Assembly (NCBI GenBank): GCA_030141605.1 | Contig: JAQGDQ010000392.1 | Span: forward strand, 1-64,000 | Direction of reading: 5' to 3' | Length of the DNA: 64,000 nucleotides | Origin: Tubiluchus corallicola | Lineage: Eukaryota > Priapulida > Priapulimorpha > Priapulimorphida > Tubiluchidae | Part shown: in pieces, positions 27,701-38,861 of the stretch | Layout of the letters: each line of letters starts with the position of its first letter | How positions within the stretch are numbered: position 1 is the first letter of the stretch | Made by a program: the position numbers and the translations under genes | The notes under the pieces: model-generated | Database searches by the model: none | Told to the model about the DNA's origin: nothing | The model's input: the letters and a program-made list of their open reading frames with translations, nothing else

Positions 27701-30700
27701 ATTTTATGCAAATTAATGAACCAGCATTCAAGGTTAGGGGACTTTCTTGTTCCATAGGTCAGAGATTTAATTCCTAAATTTGACATCAGGACTAGACTAT
27801 CTTTGGAGGAGTCTAGCATATACTAACTGCAGTGATTACAGTGTAGGAAACTACGCTTCTTTCAAATTGTTTTATCAGTGGCTTTCATGCAAGTCATTTT
27901 TAGGTTGAAAACTAGTATTTCCATCGGGTACTCGGGTACTTACCTGCATTGTTTACTACCCGAGCCTGATATTTCTATCCGGCTCCGACAATGAAAATGC
28001 AGACAATATTATTAATAGGCTATCAATTGTTTAAAAATTCATTTAAAATTTGAATGCTGCTTTCTGCAACAAAGTTGTACTGTACAATAGATACCTACTA
28101 GCAGACTATTAACAGTTGAGCTGGTACACTGCCAACCCGTACTCAAACACACTAGATTTGGTCTTTAGTGAATTATTATTTGAAATACTGTGTATAGTAG
28201 CATTTTTCAGCATTAGCAAGCCAACAGCGATTATATCTCTATCAGTTGCAAGCGCATGAAAGATCAAACCATTTTTGCTGAAGGGGTGACCTACGAAACT
28301 TTACTGACAACAAACTGCAATTTCTTTACAAAAAAGGTTAATTATCCAAACAAAATGGTTTATTACCATTTAAAAAGCTTCTAACCACTAACAATGATGC
28401 CAACAAATGGATTGTTAAGTTTAATGACACGCAAAAACCACAGTAGATTATTGTAAACCCTATGCTGTAGCTGATTCACTCATAAGGTGTGAAATACAAG
28501 TAATTAAGAAGTCTGTGCAAAACACTAACATGTGACTCACAGCTCGTGTTCAGAGCCTAAGCCTGTGATAACTGAATGTTTATTGCTAAGATAACACTGT
28601 TATTTAAAATGCACCAGTGGTTGTTTTTATTTGTGAACATAAATGATTACAATTTATTCACTGCCACTGGATCTTAACAATCGGGTACCAGGGCACCCGA
28701 CGGGTATAAGGAAAACTGTACCCAAGTCTGATTTTTACTACTCATGTTAGCATTATTGAAAACCAAGTGAGTGTCTTTCACTATAGCACTTTCACATCTC
28801 TACTTCGAGTTGTTTATTTTGTACAGGCTGCTGTTTACTGTGTTAAATTTTCACCTTATGTGCCAAATGTTTTCCTCAGCTGTGGTGCAGACTGGACTGT
28901 CAGACTGTGGATGATGGAGCGTTACACACCAGTTATGGTTTTTCAATCATTAGCAGTGAGTGCATTTAACAAATTAAAATAATGCTTAAAAAAACTGATG
29001 AACAAAAGAATTTTTATCGCACATGAAAACATTGGACATGCTTACTGATGCAAATGCATGCGTGAGTCAGTACTAGTCAGTATCAATTTTACCAGATATC
29101 TTAATCATATTTTAGTGATGTAGCGAATCTGAAATTACAGAATCTGGATCAAATCTGAATGTTAGTTTAAAATAGTTTTTGAAACGGAATGCGTGTGCAG
29201 CAGTGTGCTAAAGGGATAGCATTATGTTAGCATTTTTGTTGAAACTGGCAATTAAAATCATAATGTGGTGCACACTTTTGTGTAGGATTTCATGTTTCCA
29301 AAACACATTGAAACTGGACATTTGCATATTTCAGGTAGGAGGAAATTATCAAAAAAGGCAGCTAATTAAGTAAATTTATTATTTAAAGGTAATTAAAAAG
29401 AATGTATAATTGCTTTTGCAGTAAAATAATAAAGAGCTACCGATTTGAAGCCAAAGCCAAGCCGAATTTTCTTAAAAATTTCTGCGGAATTGGATCGAAT
29501 CTAAAATAACGTAAAATTTCAGCGAATCGAATCAAATCAAAACTGTGATTCAGATTCGGTTTTGATTAAAGCTTCAGTTCTGATGGAGCTTCCTGATAAC
29601 CATATCACAGTTGCAAGCCTGCTATGTTTTTCAAGCCTAGCTGCGACGTCATTACGGTCAAGGTCGAGAATCTCTCTCTCATTGTTACACAAAATTGATT
29701 TTAGCAGTGCAGGTTGTTTGAATCTTTGTAGTTATATGTCTATCTTTGTAGTTATATTAATCTACTGTTTATGACATGCATATTACTATGGCCGTTGTTT
29801 TTGCATATTGTAGGAAGCCATTTATTCTGTTAGCTGGTCGCCTTGGTCATCGACGGTATTTGCTTGTGTAAGTGCTGGAGCTGTAGAAGTTTGGGATCTA
29901 TCTTCCAGCACGTAAGTTCCTTTTTGAACTGGGATAAGTCATTGTGACATGTAAACTTTGTAATTACAATTACTTGCTGGCTCAAATTCTGTATGTTTAC
30001 CTGTTCTGAGATAAGATAAACAAAACATAGTAACATAATTATTTTAGCAGTTAGCTGTATGATCAATCAGTCTTCATACTTCAGTCTTGGAGCATCTTAT
30101 CAGTGCATTATCGATAAAATGTTTTCATTTTCAGTCTAAATATCATGTTTTCACATTTAGGTTGGACCCATTAATTGTACATGCATCAATTATTATGGAT
30201 GTGGAACTGACTACAGTGTCTTTTCCTGCAAATTCAAAGGTATTCCATTTTCCGAACACTTTGGAAGTTCTACCACTTCTCATAATGTGAAAAATGATTT
30301 GAAATATTTTCAGACTGATCACCACATTTTAATCGCTATTCCTTTGCACATTTTTAAACAATAAAGTTTTTTCACTTCCATAAATTTAAAATGTTCAAAA
30401 TGATGATGATTATAGAGATGATGCAAATCATATGCAATTTAAACTACGTACAAGCCAGGCCCTGACCTGTATTCCAGAAAAGGTTAAGAAATGACCTAAA
30501 CATTTCTGCATGTCTTTGAATTATGCACAGTTGCTAAAAAATTGTATTTTCATATGAAACCTTATAAGTGTGGTTAACTGCAAAGTTGTCCAAGTTTACC
30601 AAAGGTCTCAGTTCAAAGGTCGCACAATATTGTCGTATTGTTGCTGCATTAATGTAATGATTAAGTGAAGTTAAACCATACTGTCTGTGTTGAAGCAAAA

Positions 30701-31863
30701 ATGGTTGTTCTTAGGGCGTCAGATTTCGTATCCGTTTTGCACTTAATCAGGCTTAAGATGACTTGACACCTATCTCTCCATAATAAATTTTACATGACCT
30801 CGCAAAATTTTCTTGTTTATTTCCTGGAATACCAGCTCAAAAAATTTTGTAAAGGTTTGCGATTACTTGATACCATATGAAAAATTGGAGTGCATGAAGT
30901 TTCAAGCCCTCATACCTGTCAATCATTACGGGTTGTAGCTGAGGTTGCACTGCTGTTGCAACTACCTGGCTGTGGCTACACTTTTTTTACACTTTTGATG
31001 TATGTTGTAAATGCTTATGTGGAATATGTGGAATTAATGAACAATTAGGTGGACTAATCCCTTAGTTACAGACTTCTGTTTCCATTATTCTTTGTTAAAG
31101 CAAAACTGGATCCAATCTTAAATGAAAGCTCCAAAAAACTACCCTGTAAAATATTTAAAAAGAACGTACCGTTTTTCAAGAATGATTTACGTGAAAGAAT
31201 TATTACCAACGAATGATAATTTTGCATTCGCGTGACTAGTTCTTCGCTGTTATACACATTTCACCATTCACTAATTAGATGGGCACTAGCCACTGCATTT
31301 CAAAAAACAGGTGCTGTACTTCTCAGTTCAGAGATGTTGAAGAGCTCATGTGTGAGTACAACTGTAAACTTGAAATTTGAATTTTAAACTTAAAATTTGC
31401 CCAGTTTTTGCACGTCATACTGAATATTGTACAGCAGCACTGTACTTCAATTTTCACTTTTGCAAACATATGCAACGCACTCATGGTATGCTCGTGCTTT
31501 TGAAGATTATATTCAGTTGTAATGTCATCATTGATTGGGCTCGTCTGCTATTTTTTAAATAGTTAGCCTATTACTTAATTATAAGAAACACTTTGGCATT
31601 ACTACAGATGTTAAAATGTATATTTTTACCGTACTACAAAGCGGGGTGGGATATGAAAAATCATCCTGTTTTCCTATAAACTTTTTTTATTTTTCCAGTG
31701 CATGTTAGTTGGAGATGACAATGGTCACATAACTGTGTACGAGTTAAAGAACGTTTTTAAACCTAAGTCTCCTAGTGAAGAAGTATCAAAACTTAACCAT
31801 GTTATCCAGTCAACGTTGTCAAGCGAGTTGATGCTATCACAGAGAAAAACACAGGGAAAGTGA
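10125..31863 (+). CDS. DNAI4: Axonemal dynein intermediate chain 4 (WDR78-type WD40 protein), 20 exons
   Basis: Reconstructed exons: 10125-10189, 13506-13698, 13912-14025, 15117-15178, 16479-16594, 16708-16892, 17302-17479, 19212-19340, 21063-21163, 21544-21646, 22993-23135, 24292-24456, 25115-25188, 25771-25922, 27135-27261, 27598-27685, 28827-28955, 29814-29911, 30161-30239, 31699-31863. All phases agree and give 821 residues, close to the vertebrate protein (about 850). The N-terminal half is low in complexity but has DEDGYDVTPLP (about 89-99) and LCKSRPGNDRYVER after residue 240, both WDR78 hallmarks. From about residue 440 there are WD40 blades, with strand ends CWTVKNP, AIFDVRS, LAWSLKKG, VRLWMMER, VEVWDLSSS and TVYELKN, plus the family motif GFVHKCSCSYNEQYLETY. 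In other animals it is part of the inner-arm dynein f/I1 intermediate chain/light chain complex in motile cilia. Exon 8 uses a GC donor. The first exon is assigned by phase and ATG only and is the least certain part. Confidence 0.94.
10690..11400 (-). pseudogene. Decayed non-LTR retrotransposon reverse-transcriptase fragment in DNAI4 intron 1
   Basis: On the minus strand the frame at 11390-11134 has the C-terminal RT/thumb pattern of CR1/jockey-type elements: HINKCIVKANNKISIIHK, then LFKRTVR, an in-frame stop, then PLEYASLAWNPES (to about 11088). A further open stretch at 10958-10689 ends in a region like the usual element tail (RVIFNMARDWVKCL). There is no palm domain with its catalytic box and no endonuclease. 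It is antisense to the host gene and inactive. Confidence 0.55.
13375..13440 (-). repeat. tRNA-like (SINE head) fragment
   Basis: On the minus strand the sequence contains a B-box-like CCCTGGTTCAAATCTGGG, preceded by tRNA-anticodon-arm-like sequence. No convincing A box or complete cloverleaf is present. A related fragment is at 18771-18830, so a dispersed tRNA-derived SINE family is more likely than a tRNA gene. Confidence 0.35.
15558..15852. mobile_element. hAT-like MITE in DNAI4 intron 4
   Basis: Ends are perfect inverted repeats CAGGGCCGGCCTTA and TAAGGCCGGCCCTG, flanked by direct repeats TGCAGGC(C) at 15551-15557 and 15853-15859. The CAGGG termini and a duplication of about 8 bp point to hAT. 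It contains a (CT)n run at about 15674-15707 and no coding sequence. Confidence 0.8.
18580..18840. repeat. SINE-like remnants in DNAI4 intron 7
   Basis: At 18596-18640 a 5S-box-like stretch (TTGGCAGATGGATAGGTGCG) is followed by AAAGATTCTGGCT, also present in the copies at 25405 and 32365. At 18775-18800 a minus-strand B box, GGTTCAAATCTGGATC, follows GGTCCAT. These look like degraded SINE pieces; the boundaries are uncertain. Confidence 0.3.
20303..20936. mobile_element. Tc1/mariner-like TIR element, non-autonomous (DNAI4 intron 8)
   Basis: Perfect 11 bp termini CAGTAGGCACC and GGTGCCTACTG extend imperfectly to about 28 bp. TA dinucleotides flank both ends (20301-20302 and 20937-20938). No transposase frame is present. 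TA target sites and CAGT termini fit the Tc1/mariner superfamily. Confidence 0.65.
21775..21818. repeat. Perfect 19-bp stem hairpin in DNAI4 intron 10
   Basis: Left arm TTAACACAAAAACTAAAAT (21775-21793) and right arm ATTTTAGTTTTTGTGTTAA (21800-21818) are perfect reverse complements separated by GTGCCG. It may be a residual palindromic element; no function is implied by sequence alone. Confidence 0.85.
22537..22900. mobile_element. Mariner/pogo-like MITE (DNAI4 intron 10)
   Basis: Termini CACTCGTGTCTCACATCTCG and the near reverse complement of CACTCGTATACTCATATCTC at the right end, flanked by TA at 22535-22536 and 22901-22902. It is 364 bp and non-coding. Confidence 0.7.
23601..24052. mobile_element. 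Pogo-like MITE, degenerate (DNAI4 intron 11)
   Basis: The left end CTAGGACCTTTACTATCTG pairs with the right end CAGATAATCAAGGTCCTAC. The left flank is TA and the right flank is TC, probably a mutated TA. Non-coding. Confidence 0.55.
25405..25735 (+). repeat. 5S-rRNA-derived SINE-like copy (DNAI4 intron 13)
   Basis: Positions about 25448-25505 follow the 5S rRNA internal promoter: GTTAAGCATTGC (like GCTAAGCAGGGT), then GGCCAAGAACTGGATGAGTG and GTCGGGAA (like the C box GGATGGGAGACCGCCTGGGAA). The body then shares GTTTGCCTCA..., AGACACTTCT, GTCTCATCT and a GATTCTGGCTTGCA tail with the copy at 32365-32660. It ends about 35 bp before the exon 14 acceptor. Confidence 0.5.
26370..26998. repeat. Unclassified ~600-bp dispersed repeat, copy 1 (DNAI4 intron 14)
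   Basis: Aligns over its whole length, same orientation, with 31085-31676. Shared blocks include TTAGTTCTTCGCTGTTA versus CTAGTTCTTCGCTGTTA, GCACTGTACTTCAATTTTCA in both, and TGTTAAAATGTATA in both. No terminal repeats, coding frame or pol III box were found, so the class is unknown. Confidence 0.75.
27900..28740. mobile_element. Possible TIR element with GGGTA/CCCG-rich ends (DNAI4 intron 16)
   Basis: The left edge contains CCATCGGGTACTCGGGTAC and the right edge contains GGTACCAGGGCACCCGACGG, which pair as imperfect inverted repeats. The interior is AT-rich and non-coding. Exact ends and target duplication could not be fixed. Confidence 0.3.
31085..31676. repeat. Unclassified ~600-bp dispersed repeat, copy 2 (DNAI4 intron 19)
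   Basis: Second copy of the repeat at 26370-26998, same orientation. It runs up to the polypyrimidine tract of the final DNAI4 exon (acceptor at 31698). Divergence between copies is visible throughout, with many substitutions and small indels, so both are old. Confidence 0.75.
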
Positions 31864-34125
31864 TTCCTGTCAGCTCATAGCCATAAATTACACTCATTTA
31901 ATCAGGGTGAGTGTTGATAGCATAAGGAATCAGTGCACCAGATCTTTCTTTTACTATTGCTAGCGAAAAATATGTTTAGAAAGTATTGTCATTAAGGAAA
32001 ATGTGTCAGCCTCATTGTTAATTACTATCCGTTTCAGCACGAGATCTGGTTTCAAAAATTTTTGCTTACGATAGCCCCATTCCTAGTTTCATTATAACCA
32101 TAACAGTAATACCAGGAATACTATTTCCATAAACATGTTACTGTATGTGTGCTTGAACAATATTTCACTGTTATCTAGGTGATTTTGTAAAAAGAATCTT
32201 TCTTAAGTACCATGGCAGGGAGTTGACAGCATTTATTTACTATATGTAGGAAATATGAATAAATTTGGGCACTAAGAAAAGTTAAGCTGTATGTCACAGT
32301 TTGACTTTTATGTGGTTAGCTTATGGAATTATAAAGGAATGCATGCAATGGCTTTTGAAATCCAGGTACAGTCAAAATACAGTCATGATTGGCGACCGTA
32401 ATTAAGGACGGTGCCGAGTCTGGTCAGTTAATGGATGGGTGAACCTATTCGATACTAGCTGTGTGCAGATTCATTTGCCATAATGATTCTGGCTGTTTGC
32501 CTCATAGAAAGAGAATTGTGCGACTGTGACACTTCTTCTTTTCAGTGCCTCATCTGAATAGAGACATGGCATTCCAGTCCTGTTACACCTATCCGTTTGA
32601 ATAGGCTGTGCCGTTGAAAGTTAGATTCCAGTTTGCAGTGTGTTAAATTGTATAAAAAATAAAAGCCATAACCGCTATCACTGAGTGTTTGTTACAATGG
32701 CACAATTGTACAATTTGTAGTACATTAGCAAAACAAAAGTAATGCTATGCACTCTCTTTCAAAGATTTCTTTGCAGCAATGTTGTAATAACCACGCTGTT
32801 TTGAAAGCTGGAGCAAAAACAACTTCACAACCAACTGCTATTTGTAAGCTAGAAACTGACAGTCTGTCACCAGCCTAAAACCTAGAAACAAACAGTCTGT
32901 CTCCTATTTAAGCTCAAATTAATGATTATTTAAGCTATTATATTTATCTGTGTGTATAACTATATAGTTATATGTAGCTAAAGAAGTTGTTTTGTCATCT
33001 GCGATACGATTTTAAATTGTATTTTTAAGCCTATTTATTGAGTAAATTACGAGTCTTATTTAACTGAAAATGAATGTAATAATTCTGTACTATTTGTCTG
33101 GATATTTTTCTCCTATAAATTGGATGTTTTTACATTCAAAGAATTGTTACAATTACTTTAATTTGCTGTATTTATAGCATAGATTAATAAAGAATTGTTA
33201 TACTAATACACTTTTTGTTTCACAAATGTCAGCTACTATGCTGGTTTTTAAGAATGAAACCATGAAGCTAGAATTATTTAAAAAACAAGTACATTTATTA
33301 AGAGTTCACATACACAAGTGTTACAACAGCAATTAAAAATGACTATAATAAAAATGGTAAAAAATGATTTGGAACTTACCTTTACTGCCTATAAGTGCAG
33401 TTTTAAACCAAAACCAAATTGCAATGGAGTTAAACTTACTTCACCTGTTGTCACGCACACACAAAATCAACAGTGTCAAGTTTATATTATATAATACAGT
33501 CGTGAGCAAGTAATTATCAAAATAATATTTAAAATAAACACTACAATATTTATAATATGAACAATTTATGTACATTATGCAAAAATAAATTCTACATATA
33601 ACTAAATAAAATAACATTTCTTTTTGCATCTTAAATTATGTCCAATAATAGTCCATTTTCTTCTAAGTGTTAATAATTGTATAACTTACATTTACGAAGT
33701 CGTTTGTAGTGTAAAGACCTGCTGATATGTCAAGCTTGTAAGTTGTCAAAAACTTGTAATTTTCGCGCGTTCAATAACGTGTCCAAACGTTTCATGTTCA
33801 ATAAATACGACTGTCTCAGTGGCACATAATGTACACACATACATAATGTATACATACGTTAATATTATTGTACCTGTAATACTGGTACCTGCTGGAAGTC
33901 AAATATACACCTAGCTAAACCACAGGTGAATAGTGAGTTATTAAAATGGTTATCACAGTTTAATAAACGGTATTACAGAAGAGGTGCCGGGCTTGCCATC
34001 CTCTCCAATTCCGTAAATATCACAGTTGCAGCTGCAAACTCTATAATCTCCATCAAGAGTTGTCTACTTGTGTAAGAGTCCGTATTTGAGTGCGAACTAA
34101 ATGCACAGAACATTACTCTTTTTGA
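31864..34125. other. 3' region between DNAI4 and the W-repeat gene
   Basis: Intergenic DNA between two genes that face each other tail to tail. Candidate AATAAA signals for DNAI4 occur at 32258-32263 and later. A SINE-like copy lies at 32365-32660. No further gene was recognised. Confidence 0.55.
32365..32660 (+). repeat. 5S-rRNA-derived SINE-like copy downstream of DNAI4
   Basis: Positions about 32415-32455 read CTGGTCAGTTAATGGATGGG then TGAACC, very close to the 5S rRNA intermediate element and C box (CTGGTTAGTACTTGGATGGG). Its body and tail (GTTTGCCTCA, GACACTTCTTCTTTTCAGTG, GATTCCAGTTTGCA) match the copy at 25405-25735. Confidence 0.5.
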
Positions 34126-35562
34126 TTATGAATGGTTGTTGAGTATTTGTTCCTCAACTGGACACAGTGGTGATAGTATTGAAGAATCTATGAACTCTGA
34201 GAATTCATGCAGATCCACACTGCTCCAAGACATGGAGGCAAAATCACAGGAATCTACAAAAAAATTTGGAAAATCAATTATCAATGTAAAAAAATCTATG
34301 GCTATTATTATTAAGTTAATTTAACTTTAGCATGTTTTCATTACGAATTTTGTGATAATAAACATAATGTGTATTCAATAATTTAGATACGCATCCCACA
34401 AAATCCATATGTATGTAATGCTCGTCTAACAGGGAGTTTATTTTGCACATTCCTTTATGTAAAGCAGGACTGAGTAAGTGTTTGTGGTGTGAGAAAATTT
34501 AGACATCGTTTCACACATGCCAGTTTTCTTTTCCATACTGAACGTAAAATTTAGAATCCTAGAAAAAGTTTAATTTTTTACATTGCACGTGTATATTTTT
34601 AAACTTACGGCATAAATTAATTTTCTAAAATATATTTTCGTCATTTCAAGTCAAAGGGCAGTTCAAATTAATAGCTCTAAATATATAAGGTGTTCAGATA
34701 AATGGTGAAGTGTCTCCGAAGTTATTTACGGCTTTTCACTGTCATTCAAATATTTTTGTGATCTAAACTAATACATATATACCGGCCTATAGAGTTTTGA
34801 AAAATTAGTAACGAAATTGCATAAATCCACGTAACGGCTTTTGAGGGTAAAAAAGTGCTTAGGCCTACCCACCTTTCATGATGGCATATAATATAAAACA
34901 GCATGATGTTTAAAATATTAAAATCCAGTTTTTATAACTTTCAAACCTCTTTACATCCTCATAAAATGTTAAAGAATAAAAAACCCTCATTTTTTCCTAC
35001 AATGTAGTACGTTTTGCTACAAGATATTAGAAAATGTCACTCTTTTATTACAAAAAATGCCGCCAATTAAAACAATTCTTTGCTTACCAATCAAGCTCTG
35101 TAATCCACTATCACACACGGGTGGATTACTGTCCTTCTGGTCAGTCACACCTGACTGTAAAGTCCAAATATCATCATCTCGTAACTCAGCCATATTTATG
35201 TTGTCGCAGTGAAGCCGGTCGTCCCAGCCGAGGTTCAGCGTCCATCCTGAATCAATAGCATTGTCGACGTCTCTGTTCAAGGGCACGTCTTCGGCACTCA
35301 GGTCCACTGGGGTACAATACAAAAGATCGTCCCAGTCGTTAAAGGTAATCCAGCAATCTTCCTCTTCGAGTTCCGCTTCTCCAGCCCTAAAAGTCTCCTT
35401 TTCTTCTTCTTGGTGTGCGAGCACCAACGTCCTTTCTGGATACTTCCCTGTCAATCGGGAAAGGTAGTCTGGTAATGCATACTCTATACTGCAATCAACG
35501 TACAGCGGAGTGTAACAAGCTGTACTAGAAGCCAAGCTTCTGAAATCGTTCATAGCAAACAC
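34126..35562 (-). CDS. Unrecognised acidic protein with tandem W-x5-WDDxLxC repeats, 2 exons
   Basis: Exon 1 is 35562-35088 and exon 2 is 34253-34126, joined TTGATTG|gtaagc to ttgtag|ATTCC with phase kept, giving 200 residues. I do not recognise the family. What can be seen: no signal peptide or membrane segment; a strongly acidic protein (EEE and DDD runs); and an internal tandem repeat, W71-x5-W77-DD-x-L-x-C83 and W107-x5-W113-DD-x-L-x-C119, spaced 36 residues apart, with a partial third unit at W133-TL. The exon 2 part is Ser-rich with SWSSVDLHEF. Acidic residues next to WxxL (W77-DDL) resemble an ATG8-interacting motif, but that is inference. Without the splice the frame would run 22 residues into the intron; the strong donor and the in-phase acceptor support the two-exon model. 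It lies tail to tail with DNAI4. Confidence 0.72.
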
Positions 35563-38500
35563 AATGATAACCTAATGTTCTTATCTATCCTTTACACCTT
35601 TTCCGCTTAAAATACTTCTGCAATTCGTCAAGATTTCGCAAATGTATAATACTTTTTCCTCTTTACTATATAATAGAACACTGCAAGATTCAGACAGGGT
35701 TTCTAAAAAACTGCGTTTATATAACCACATTAGGAGGTAATTGCGCCTATCAACAACGTAATTACACGCTAGGTAGGTATAAGTTGCTGTGTATCCTTAT
35801 TGTTTATACTGTACAGTATATCAATCCTACAGATACAGAATGAATATGCAGGGGATTGGAGTAACGTTTTATTTAATTTTAAATTAAATGAAATGAGAAA
35901 AATAATTTAGCATTACATAATTTGGATATGAGCGGTATACTTGTAACTTAAGCGTATTTCTTCATCTGTGAAGAAAATAGACGATATGTTTTGTCAACCC
36001 CTGCCCTCATTCTCTACCTCCTAAGAGAAGAGTAAATGTCTAGACCGTTCGTTTCCGAAGCCACAGTACACAAACACTCATGTACACTAGTAACAACAAA
36101 AAACGTTTAATTCAGTTTTGTTTTGAGCTTACAGATAATTGGAACCTTATATTTTTGTATGTATTGCTTTTATACGCTTACGTATTAACTGTGACGTACT
36201 ACAATGATGAAAAAACTGCCCTCCATTCAAAAGCGGGACTTGTACAGTTGTACTTGCTATTTTTGATTTCATCTTACATGTGATTAAATCTTAAATGTGT
36301 AGTCTACAATATACACACATCGTAATTTATGTAGGTGTCATTTAACACATCCGCGGTTCCAGAAACACTGGTTATGAAAAAAACTAGCAGGAAATCACAT
36401 CACCTGGCTTCTTTTTATTATATTAGTTTCCTTTACCTGGCAAAACGTAAAACAAACTAGAAACTTTTCCCCCCAAAGGAAAAACATATAGTCTCGGCAG
36501 CTGAACCTTTAGCACTGTTTTTCAAAAATAGTTTTGTGTTATTTTTCTTTTAAATTCTCTTGTTGGGTGAATACCGTAATTTGCAACATGTTTATTTCGA
36601 TATAAACCGATGGGCACACGTTACCGTTCTCCAGACGGAAATAACAATGACAAATCAACTTCTAGAAGCGGGGAAGCTGCCGGTGACGCATGTTAGTAAC
36701 TGTAAATTACAAGTCAGGAAAAATAGAAGATTGGCAAAACAATGAAAACATAGCGTTTCGATCAACACTGCTTAAGGTAATCATGTTTTTCCATTCCTTA
36801 TTTCGATATGCAGCGCAGCACGATTCATTAAACCTAATGGTCATTCCACCCCCCCTCCCCACACACAAAAATAAAAAACACAAGACCTTTTTTAAAGAGT
36901 GCAAGAGTAAAAGACCTTACATCACTGATCACGGTAACTTCTTCTTTGCCTTTGAAGAAAAAATAACTTGGCTAACAGATCGCGTTTTCCTGTAATTTTT
37001 TGTCACGCCTAGTTCAAGGCATTCCTGCGTCGAAGTGTCTGTGCTGTTACCGGTTTGACAACAAGGGCGTCATTTTCTTTAATTATTATAATCAGAAGTT
37101 GACCAGCCCCAGGGCCGGTCAAACAGAAATGGACACTGGACCGTCATGTTAGTAATACTCCGTAATTACCAGGTTGGTAGGCTGTCTACCGGACTAGAAT
37201 CAGCCGTAAGTTTGACAGGATCTAGTTACTTCTTAATGAACAGGCTTATGTGTAATTAAATTATACACTATTCCAAATTATAGTTAGTTAGTACAGAAAA
37301 TTTTTCTCCAAAATGCTTTTAGAGTTTCATGTGGACTTTAGGAACCAAGCCATAGAAAGCATAAAAATAGACGATAGACTTACTTTTAAGCGCCAAGGCA
37401 CGAGCAGTTGCTCACTATGAAAAAGCGCGGCAACCACTCTATGCTAGCGCACCACAAATAGATACGACAACGGCTGGTTTATAGAAGCTAATAGTCCAAC
37501 TGCAGATTATCCTTGATAATGAGTTAGGAGTTTTTGCCAACCACTTGTCTTGAATGACATAGTGGTTACTTACCAATAAAAAGTAATTTCGTTGGTTTAG
37601 TTTAGTCTCATAGTTGTATTTTTATGAGTAATCGCTACCATTACTAAACTCTCGCTTTAGTAATATTAAGCAGTAGTGTTACCAAATACGTTTATATAAC
37701 TTTTAAAGCAAACAACTGAAACAAAGTGCTTTTCATAACTCTCTGCAAGCCAATCTGACATGATGGCATTGAAGCGAATTTTGGCTAGTTTATACTGGCT
37801 TAACCACTCTGAGATAGTGAAGTATCGGAACGCTTGTTGTCAACGCCAATGTTTCTTGTTGCAAAGAAAAATCATTCATGGTGATGACAGCCAGACCGTG
37901 AACTCCTGGCAGTCCAGCAGACTTTATAAAAAATTACTGTAAAATGGGCTTAAAATGCGTCACTAAAGCAATCCGCAGGCACTGTTCTGTGGACTTTTTA
38001 TTGGCAAAGTACACATAGCTCCCTTCCCACTACTTGTATTTTCTTTCTCTCTCATTACCTTCCCATCTCTCTTTGCGTCTTTCTTTCTCTCTATCACTTC
38101 TTTCTTCCTTCTTTTAATCGTTTGTTTTTTTAATCATTTTCTCGCTGTTCGTTCTCTATTTTTTGCTTTCTTCTATTCTTACTCTTTCTAACTTTCGTCT
38201 GCCAGTTAATAAATAAACCAAAGAAAAAGCAAGTTATTACACCAGACTCATATAACTAGCCACACCTAGAACATGGACAGAAACAATTGTTTATTGATCC
38301 GGGAATAATTAAATAATAATATACGATTTATTTCGAATCATTGTAAATACAATACATTCATTCGACTAGCTGTGTAAATAAATAAATACATAAACAATGT
38401 CGGTTAGTAGTTAAAAAAATTCATAAATTAACACAAATAAAATTTGTCACTAACTGACATACATGTACGATATTGAGTTTGATTTTACATCACAGAATCA

Positions 38501-38794
38501 ACAAATTATTCGCAACATAAATATTGTAGAATGTCATGCATTTGCAGATTGTCTAAGGAAAAGTCGCTTCCGGCTATGTCATTTAAAACAACTTTAACAA
38601 ATGAAAGAGTGAGGCTTTGAGCCCGCGTAAGTTCTCTAGCTTTCTTAAATAGAAATCTTTTAATTTTTAAATAATCACATTTGTCGTAATTATCATTATA
38701 GTTACATTTAATAAATTGCAGATTGTAACCCAATGTTGACTGCACAAAGTATTCCGCATTTCTCACAAAAAAGTTCACTGCGTATTACTGCTGT

Positions 38795-38861
<67 letters not shown>

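Noticed and set aside
34136-34324. Plus-strand 62-codon frame
   Set aside because: Antisense shadow of exon 2 of the W-repeat gene, whose splice site and phase fit on the minus strand.
36690-36995. 101-codon plus-strand frame
   Set aside because: No motif, no supported splice sites, and overlaps an equally long antisense frame.
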